Positions 58,763-64,000 of a stretch of DNA of 64,000 bases are shown here, one piece after another. The stretch spans positions 2,817,001 through 2,881,000 of the forward strand of contig NZ_CP069396.1 in assembly GCF_016887565.1 (NCBI RefSeq), read 5' to 3'. This DNA is from Archangium violaceum (GTDB lineage Bacteria > Myxococcota > Myxococcia > Myxococcales > Myxococcaceae). The translations under genes and the position numbers were made by a program. Each line of letters begins with the position of its first letter. Position 1 is the first letter of the stretch. A model generated the notes under the pieces. The model was given only the letters and a program-made list of their open reading frames with translations, had not been told where the DNA came from and searched no databases.

Positions 58763-59572
58763 TTATTTCCCGCCCGGCTGGGAGGGTGGGGGCGGCACGG
58801 TCCCCACCACGAGCAGCCCTCGGTAGAGGAGCGTGCCGCCAACCACCGCCACGGGCAGGAAGAAGCTGTTGAGGATCGGAACCCAGAGCAGGACGAAGAC
58901 GCCCGCGCCGAAGCCCATGCACAGCAGCCAGCGCTCGCGCAGCGCCCGGCGCACCTGGGCGAAGTGGTACCCGTGGCGCGTCATCGGCGCGGCCAGATGC
59001 TCACCCGCCAGCCAGAGCATCGTCCACAAGGTGCCAAGCACCGTCCACGCCGTGTTGCCCGCCACGGGCACCAGGTTGAGGGGGAAGAGCACGGCCAGTC
59101 CCAGGAGCAGGAAGAAGACACGCGCCAGGGTGTGCGCCACGCTGGTGACCAGCCCCCGCACGAAGGGCCCCAGCTGGAAGGGCGGCGAGGTGTAGTTCCC
59201 GCACAGCTCCTCGGTGCGCTCGGAGAGGGGATCCTGCAGCGGCGCCAGCACCAGGGGCAGCACGACGTTGGCCCCCACCACCAGCAGGATGAGGAACATC
59301 AGCGCCAGGACGAGGTACCAGAGGACCCGGCCATACCAGGCCTCGGGCTGGGTCCAGAGCCACCCCAAGAGGCGCGGTGTGTACGTTCCGAGCAGGACGG
59401 TCAGTCCCACCAGGGCCGCCAGGGTGACGAGCGCGCACAGGGCGGACAGGCTCAGCAGCCGGGGCGTGCGGAAGATGAGGCTCCAGGACCGGAGGAGCAG
59501 GGCGAGTCCCTGGAAGAAGTCCGCCGGACCGGGCCGGGCGGAGAAGGAAGGCACCGGCGAGGAGTGGGTCAT
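58763..59572 (-). CDS. EI24 domain-containing (CysZ-like) membrane protein
   Basis: This is a 269-residue protein with four to six hydrophobic segments (LLSLSALCALVTLAALVGLTVLLG; YLVLALMFLILLVVGANVVLPLVLAPL; VFFLLLGLAVLFPLNLVPVAG; WLLCMGFGAGVFVLLWVPILNSFFLPVAVVGG). DPLSERTEELC and PAPFQLGP-like positions match the EI24/CysZ family, in which E. coli CysZ takes up sulfate. Specific transport here is not established. The start is at 59572 (MTHSSP); an in-frame TTG six codons upstream also exists. It is divergent from glutamate-cysteine ligase, an interesting sulfur-related neighbour. Confidence 0.88.
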   Translation of the reverse strand: MTHSSPVPSFSARPGPADFFQGLALLLRSWSLIFRTPRLLSLSALCALVTLAALVGLTVLLGTYTPRLLGWLWTQPEAWYGRVLWYLVLALMFLILLVVGANVVLPLVLAPLQDPLSERTEELCGNYTSPPFQLGPFVRGLVTSVAHTLARVFFLLLGLAVLFPLNLVPVAGNTAWTVLGTLWTMLWLAGEHLAAPMTRHGYHFAQVRRALRERWLLCMGFGAGVFVLLWVPILNSFFLPVAVVGGTLLYRGLLVVGTVPPPPSQPGGK

Positions 59573-59632
59573 TGTCGGGACGATGCGCAAATGACGGCGA
59601 CAGGGTCAATGACCGTTATATAGGGGCCCGCC

Positions 59633-60970
59633 ATGTCTCTCGACCTCCAGCGCACGGCCACCGAGCCGATCACCTCCGTCGACATGTTGTTGGCCGGCTT
59701 CCGGTCCGCGGAAAAGCCTCGCTCCAGCCACCTGTTGGGTCTCGAGCACGAGAAATTCGTCTACCCGCTCCAGTCCGCGCGACAGGTGCCCTACGAGGGC
59801 CCCTCGGGGATCGGCGCGCTGCTCGAGCGGCTGGCTCCGGCGGGCTACACCCCCTTCCGCGAGACGCCGACCTCCCCCGCCATCGCCCTGCAGAAGGGGA
59901 TGCTCACCATCTCCCTGGAGCCCGGCGGGCAATTGGAGCTGTCCGGCTCGCCCTGGCGCACCGCGCGCGAGGCCCACGCGGAGAACCTCGCCCACCTCTC
60001 CGAGGTGAAGGCCGCCGCCGAGGCGCTCGGTCTGCGGCTGGTGGCCTTGGGCTACCGCCCCTTCGGCACCCCGCCCGAGATGTCGTGGATGCCCAAGACG
60101 CGCTACGTCGCCATGCGGCAGAGCCTGCCCGAGCGGGGCCGTCTGGCGCACAACATGATGTTGATGACCTCCACCGGTCAGGTCTCCCTCGACTGGGAGG
60201 ACGAGGCCGACTGCGTGCGCAAGACGGTGCTCGTGGCGCGCCTGGCCCCCCTCATGGTGGCCCTCTACGCCAACAGCCCGCTGGTGGACGGCAAGCCCTC
60301 CGGCTACCTGTCCTTCCGCAGCCGGGTGTGGGACGAGGTGGATCCCACCCGCTGTGGATATCTGCGCTCCTTCTTCGACGGCTCCTTCTGTTACCGCGCC
60401 TACGTGGAATGGGCCCTGGACGCGCCCATCCTCTTCCTGCGCCGGCGCGGCGAGTATCTCCGCCCGAAGATGACCTTCCGCCAGTTCATGAAGGAGGGCT
60501 TCGAGGGCCAGCCCGCCGACATGACGGACTGGACGGATCACCTCTCCACGCTCTTCCCCGAGGTGCGACTGAAGAAGGTGGTGGAGGTGCGTGGCGCGGA
60601 CTGCGTGTCGGCGCCGATGACGGGCGCGCTCGCCGCGCTGTGGCGCGGGCTGCTGTACGACCCGGGCGCGATGGAAGAGGGCGAGCGGCTGCTGCCGCGC
60701 CTGTCCTACGAGGAGCACCTGGCCTTCCACGACACCTCGCGTCGGCAGGGTCTGGCGGGGAAGCTCGGCAACCACGAGCTGCACCGGCTCGCCGCGGAGA
60801 TGGTGGCCATTGCCCGCCGTGGCCTGGAGCGGCTGGATGCCGCGGATGCGCCGCTGCTCGAGCCCCTCGCCCAGGTGGCCGCCTCCGGCCGCTCGCCGGC
60901 CCAGGCCGTGCTCGAGGCCTGGGAGAAGGATCCCCGCCCCGAGGCCCTGCTCGCGCGCAGCGCCCTTTGA
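59633..60970 (+). CDS. gshA: Glutamate--cysteine ligase (plant/alphaproteobacterial GCS2-type)
   Basis: This is a 445-residue enzyme for the first step of glutathione synthesis (ATP-dependent gamma-Glu-Cys formation). Family signatures are LLGLEHEKFVY (metal-binding Glu pair), LEPGGQLELSGSP, GYRPFGTPPEMSWMPKTRY, LMTSTGQVSLDWEDE and FDGSFCYRAYVEWALDAP. It begins 60 bp from the divergent CysZ-like gene; shared control by sulfur status is possible. The gshB gene is not in the window. Confidence 0.94.
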   Translation: MSLDLQRTATEPITSVDMLLAGFRSAEKPRSSHLLGLEHEKFVYPLQSARQVPYEGPSGIGALLERLAPAGYTPFRETPTSPAIALQKGMLTISLEPGGQLELSGSPWRTAREAHAENLAHLSEVKAAAEALGLRLVALGYRPFGTPPEMSWMPKTRYVAMRQSLPERGRLAHNMMLMTSTGQVSLDWEDEADCVRKTVLVARLAPLMVALYANSPLVDGKPSGYLSFRSRVWDEVDPTRCGYLRSFFDGSFCYRAYVEWALDAPILFLRRRGEYLRPKMTFRQFMKEGFEGQPADMTDWTDHLSTLFPEVRLKKVVEVRGADCVSAPMTGALAALWRGLLYDPGAMEEGERLLPRLSYEEHLAFHDTSRRQGLAGKLGNHELHRLAAEMVAIARRGLERLDAADAPLLEPLAQVAASGRSPAQAVLEAWEKDPRPEALLARSAL

Positions 60971-61119
60971 TGGGTGGTTGACAGTTGTAGTGCCGTTGTA
61001 GATTTCCGCTGTGTTCCGAAAAGCCCCCCTGAGGTATGGGGGCCCCGGGACCAGGGTGCGGTCAGGAGGGTGGGTGTGAGCCGGTGGATGTCCGGCGGTC
61101 CGTCCGAGAGGCCAACCCG

Positions 61120-62760
61120 ATGACTGTGCGTGCCAGGGTACTGCTGTTCGCGTCGGTAGCCGTGGGACTCGTCGTGGTGGTGGGAGGCGCGCTGTTCGCC
61201 TTGTCCATCCAGGGGCGACGGAGCACCGAGCAGATCTTCTCCATGCAGGAGCAGCACTCCCTCTACGGGAAGCTGAACGGGGACGAGGTCTCCGTTCCCC
61301 ACGCGCTGATCGACGCGCGGGAGCGGGGACAGGACCTGGGAGAGGTGCTCGCGCGGGAGGAGCGGCGGGTCGAGGCGGACTTCGAGCGACTGCGCGAGCT
61401 GGTGCGGCAGGAGGTGGGGCCCGAGGCCCTGCCGGAGGAGCTCGCGCGCATCGACGCGGTCCGGGCGGCGCACCTGGGGTGGATGCGGTGGACGGAAGCG
61501 CGTGTGCGGGCGGCTCCAGCGGGGGCCGTGGACCAGGTGCTGCACGGAACGCTCGATGCCTTCCACGCGGAGGTGATTCCGCACCTGGAGAAGGCCTGGG
61601 AGGCCAAGCGCGCCCAGGTGGCGCGGCACAAGTACGTGCGGCTCGAGACGCTGCGCTTCACCCAGTTCCTCGGGGTCGTCGTTCCCCTGGTGGCCCTGAT
61701 TGTCGTGTTCGGGCTGGCGGCCACCATCCTCGTCGCCCTGCACCGCTCGTCGAGGGAGCTGCTGCGGGGCGCCGAGCGCATCGGGCGGGGCGACTTCACG
61801 ACCGAGCTGCCCGTGAGGGGGCAGGACGAGTACAGCATGCTGGCGCGGGCCTTCAACCGGATGGCCGCCGAGCTGCGTGACACCGTGCGGCAGAAGGAGT
61901 GGCTCGCCAAGGCGGAGGCCGAGTCCTCCGAGCGGGAGATGCGGCGCTACAACGCCTTGCTGGAGGAGACCGTGCGCCAGCGCACCGCCGAGCTGGAGGA
62001 GGCCAATGGCCAGCTCCTCTTCGCCGACCGGCTGGCGACCGTCGGCCAGCTCGCCGCGAGCGTGGGCCATGAAATCAACAACCCGCTGGCCTTCATCCTG
62101 GGCAATCTCGGCTACGTGAGGGAGGAGCTGGGCCGTCAGGGCACTCCCTCCTCGCTGGAGCGCGAGGAGTGGTTGGAGGCGCTCGCGGAGGCGCAGGAGG
62201 GGGCCGAGCGGGTGCGCCTGCTGGTGCAGGATCTCAAGCTGCTCTCGCGTGCGGACGACGCGGGGAGCGAAGCGGTGGACCTGGGCGCGGTACTGCGGAG
62301 CGCGTCGAAGATGGCGGCGCATGAGATCCGCCTCCGCGCGCGGCTGGTGATGCAGTCGGAAGGCGTGCCCCGGGTGCACGGCAATGCCGCGCGGTTGTGC
62401 CAGGTGTTCCTCAACCTGCTCCTCAACGCGGCCCACGCCATCACCCCGGGAGCGGTGGAGCGCAATGAGATCCGGCTGATCGCCCGGCGAGGGGAGGGCT
62501 CACGCGTCCTCGTGGAGGTGTCCGACACGGGCTGTGGGATTCCTCCGGAGAACCTGGAGCGCATCTTCCGTCCGTTCTTCACCACCAAGCCGGCGGGCGT
62601 GGGAAGCGGGCTGGGCCTGTCGGTCTGCCACCGCATCATCACCGCGCACGGTGGAGACCTCTCCGTGGAGAGCGAGCCGGGCCGTGGCACCACCTTCCGC
62701 GTGTCCCTGCCGGTCCACTCCGCCGAGCAGCCCTCTGCACCCGCGCCCCTGGTGGCATGA
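61120..62760 (+). CDS. Membrane histidine kinase with HAMP domain
   Basis: This is a 546-residue sensor kinase. It has two membrane helices (VLLFASVAVGLVVVVGGALFAL, 8-29; LGVVVPLVALIVVFGLAATILVAL, 184-207) flanking a periplasmic helical sensor region (~30-183). HAMP follows (~205-260: RGAERIGRGDFTTELP), then a coiled coil (~265-300), HisKA with His317 (VGHEINNPLAF) and HATPase (NLLLNAAHAIT; VGSGLGLSVCHRI). The coiled coil and HisKA resemble the NtrB/ZraS class, whose partners are often sigma-54 activators. No response regulator is adjacent. The start is at 61120 with GAGAGG. Confidence 0.94.
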   Translation: MTVRARVLLFASVAVGLVVVVGGALFALSIQGRRSTEQIFSMQEQHSLYGKLNGDEVSVPHALIDARERGQDLGEVLAREERRVEADFERLRELVRQEVGPEALPEELARIDAVRAAHLGWMRWTEARVRAAPAGAVDQVLHGTLDAFHAEVIPHLEKAWEAKRAQVARHKYVRLETLRFTQFLGVVVPLVALIVVFGLAATILVALHRSSRELLRGAERIGRGDFTTELPVRGQDEYSMLARAFNRMAAELRDTVRQKEWLAKAEAESSEREMRRYNALLEETVRQRTAELEEANGQLLFADRLATVGQLAASVGHEINNPLAFILGNLGYVREELGRQGTPSSLEREEWLEALAEAQEGAERVRLLVQDLKLLSRADDAGSEAVDLGAVLRSASKMAAHEIRLRARLVMQSEGVPRVHGNAARLCQVFLNLLLNAAHAITPGAVERNEIRLIARRGEGSRVLVEVSDTGCGIPPENLERIFRPFFTTKPAGVGSGLGLSVCHRIITAHGGDLSVESEPGRGTTFRVSLPVHSAEQPSAPAPLVA

Positions 62761-62771
62761 GGGACGAGAAA

Positions 62772-62808
62772 GCCCCGCCGCACCTCGGCTCGCGAGGTGG
62801 GGCGGGGC
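62772..62808. terminator. Bidirectional terminator hairpin
   Basis: GCCCCGCCGCACCTCG pairs with CGAGGTGGGGCGGGGC (16 bp, one mismatch, 5-nt loop). It lies between two convergent genes. TTTCTC follows on the minus strand, GTCTTC on the plus strand. Confidence 0.65.
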
Positions 62809-62838
62809 GCGTCTTCGGGGTGCTCGACGCCGGGCGGG

Positions 62839-63468
62839 CTAGAAGCGGCCACCCACCATCAGACCGAAGTTGACCAGGTTGCCGCTGGTGTCACCATCCG
62901 GATCGGCCGTGTCCGCGAACTCCTCGCCGAAGAGGACGCGGTACGTGGCGCGCGCGCCCGCGTAGATGCTCTCGCTGAAGCGGTAGTCCAGGCCCGCCGC
63001 GAGCGGTACCTCCTCGATGAAGTCGTTGTCGTAGAGGGAGTCCGCGCCGTCGGTGGCGTTGATGTAGCTCAAGCCGACGCCCGCTCCCACGTACGGCCGC
63101 AGCTTGTCGTCCATCACGAGCGGGCCGGCCTTGGCCAGCACGCCGACGTTGTAGCGGTACAGGGCCTGCTCGTCTCCGACGCGCACGTCGTCGATGGGCA
63201 GGCGCTGGCCCTCGATGCCGCCCTCGAGGCCGATGAGGCGCCAGGGCTGGGCCGCGGCCGTTATTCCGAGCAGCGGGCCCGGGGCCGTCCGGTCGCCCGA
63301 GTCACCGGTCAGGCCACCCACGCCCACGCGGACGTCCACGCCCACCTTGGTCTGGTTCTCGTCGTACTTGAGCTCCTGGCCCACGCGCGTGGCATCGACG
63401 GCCGCGAACGCCGAGCCAGCGGTGCACAGGGCCACCAACGCGAAACCACCCATCCACGAACGCCTCAT
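62839..63468 (-). CDS. Outer-membrane beta-barrel protein (OmpA-like fold, 8-stranded)
   Basis: This is a 209-residue exported protein. The signal peptide ends at SAFA-AV (~23). The size, strand pattern (VGVDVRVGVGG, PYVGAGVGLSYI, LAAGLDYRFSESIYAGARATYRV) and final Phe (LMVGGRF) match eight-stranded outer-membrane barrels of the porin family/OmpW-like group. RBS GGGAGGA. Ligand or role unknown. It shares the terminator with the HAMP kinase gene. Confidence 0.9.
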   Translation of the reverse strand: MRRSWMGGFALVALCTAGSAFAAVDATRVGQELKYDENQTKVGVDVRVGVGGLTGDSGDRTAPGPLLGITAAAQPWRLIGLEGGIEGQRLPIDDVRVGDEQALYRYNVGVLAKAGPLVMDDKLRPYVGAGVGLSYINATDGADSLYDNDFIEEVPLAAGLDYRFSESIYAGARATYRVLFGEEFADTADPDGDTSGNLVNFGLMVGGRF

Positions 63469-63627
63469 CTCGTCCTCCCATCATTTCGACACTGGGTGTC
63501 TGCTGGACGAAATCTGGCCATTCGTCCGGAATGAGAAGGTCTGAGCCCCGTCGGGGCTCGGGTGCTCGTGCGCGACTCGGGCGTGACGTGGGCCGCTCGC
63601 AGGGCCCCTCGCTCCCCGGGGCGGTGC

Positions 63628-64000
63628 TCAGCGGCGTCCGAAGAGCTTGCGCAGGCCGGAGAGGAGCCCACCCGGACGATTCCCGGGCTCGCCCTCCAGC
63701 GGAGAGCGGGAGATGACGGCCTCCAGCTCCGCGTCCTCGGGCATGTCCGCCGCGAGGGTGACGGAGTGGCGCTTCACGCCGGGCAGGGTGGCCGCCAGCG
63801 ACAGGGTGCCGTCCTGCGAGAGGCTGAAGTGCACCTCGGCCTCGCCGGGGCGCTCGATGGAGAAGGAGAGGGTGCCGAGGTACTCGTTCTCCGCGGCCAC
63901 CGGCGAAGGCCCCTGGAAGAGCGCGAGCACGAGCGGCCCGGGCGTGATGGGGAGGACGAGCGTCTTCTCCGCGGGGAGGCGGGTGTTGCGCTCCAGGACG
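63628..64000 (-). CDS. Hsp70/DnaK-like protein, C-terminal part
   Basis: The frame is open to the window end, so the gene continues beyond base 64000. About 124 residues are visible: VLERNTRLPAEKTLVLPITP, LFQGPSPVAAENEYLGTLSF, EVHFSLSQDGTLSLAATLPG. This is the beta-sandwich substrate-binding domain of an Hsp70-type chaperone (compare the NxxLGxFxL and FxIDxxGxLxV motifs of DnaK). The tail (GGLLSGLRKLFGRR) lacks the DnaK EEVD-like end and helical lid, so this is a divergent Hsp70 relative rather than DnaK itself. Confidence 0.8.
   Translation of the reverse strand, partial: VLERNTRLPAEKTLVLPITPGPLVLALFQGPSPVAAENEYLGTLSFSIERPGEAEVHFSLSQDGTLSLAATLPGVKRHSVTLAADMPEDAELEAVISRSPLEGEPGNRPGGLLSGLRKLFGRR

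Overview
This window looks like the chromosome of a GC-rich, predatory-type deltaproteobacterium. A myxobacterium of the Cystobacter/Archangium/Myxococcus kind fits best. The evidence is a Ser/Thr kinase remnant beside a DUF2381 protein (a myxobacterial pairing), a MYXO-CTERM-like tail on an ELWxxDGT-repeat lipoprotein, several PAS/GAF histidine kinases with RsbRD-like N-termini, many TPR or Pro-rich lipoproteins, and high third-position GC throughout. This is inference from gene content; no rRNA or other phylogenetic marker is present, and I see no tRNA, rRNA, CRISPR array or intact insertion sequence.

Layout. 1-4.2 kb: the end of a CusA/CzcA-type RND pump, then OsmC / LysR / pirin with the same inverted repeat in both promoters, then an HU-like protein. 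4.3-11.8 kb: secreted and lipid-anchored functions, namely a lipoprotein, a YopT-like (C58) cysteine-protease candidate, a P1 aminopeptidase, an acyltransferase, an S8 protease and a small Cys-rich lipoprotein. 11.8-17.4 kb: CPBP protease with MarR, then TetR divergent from an MFS pump, carotenoid oxygenase and SRPBCC operon. 17.4-24.5 kb: a scarred accessory stretch with remnants of a serine hydrolase, a lyase-like gene, a DUF2381 gene, a Ser/Thr kinase and a GH16 glucanase, together with a VOC protein, an alpha/beta hydrolase and a compact toxin-like/ankyrin pair. 24.9-37.4 kb: two SPFH proteins, an M28 peptidase, two related multi-sensor histidine kinases, a RelE-like toxin, a response regulator, PRC/DUF2382 and membrane stress-type proteins, and RuvX.

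37.5-39.3 kb holds the most unusual pair: a protein resembling type III secretion translocators of the HrpF/NolX type followed by a SycD/LcrH-sized TPR chaperone and a strong terminator. 39.3-45.5 kb: M48 protease, TPR lipoprotein, endonuclease V and the ELWxxDGT lipoprotein. 45.6-49.9 kb: a Get3/ArsA-like ATPase pair divergent from a phasin-like small protein, a ParA ATPase and a PhaR-like regulator, a possible granule or cargo-positioning locus. 50-64 kb: mostly housekeeping and envelope genes: zinc-ribbon protein, HEAT-like protein, TatA, GDPD, two beta-barrel proteins, a giant S41 protease, an EI24 protein, glutamate-cysteine ligase, a histidine kinase and the tail of an Hsp70-like protein.

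The best candidates for undescribed biology are the T3S-like translocator/chaperone pair (possibly linked to the C58 protease), the phasin-ParA-PhaR cluster, and the toxin-like/ankyrin pair fused onto a broken DUF2381 gene.
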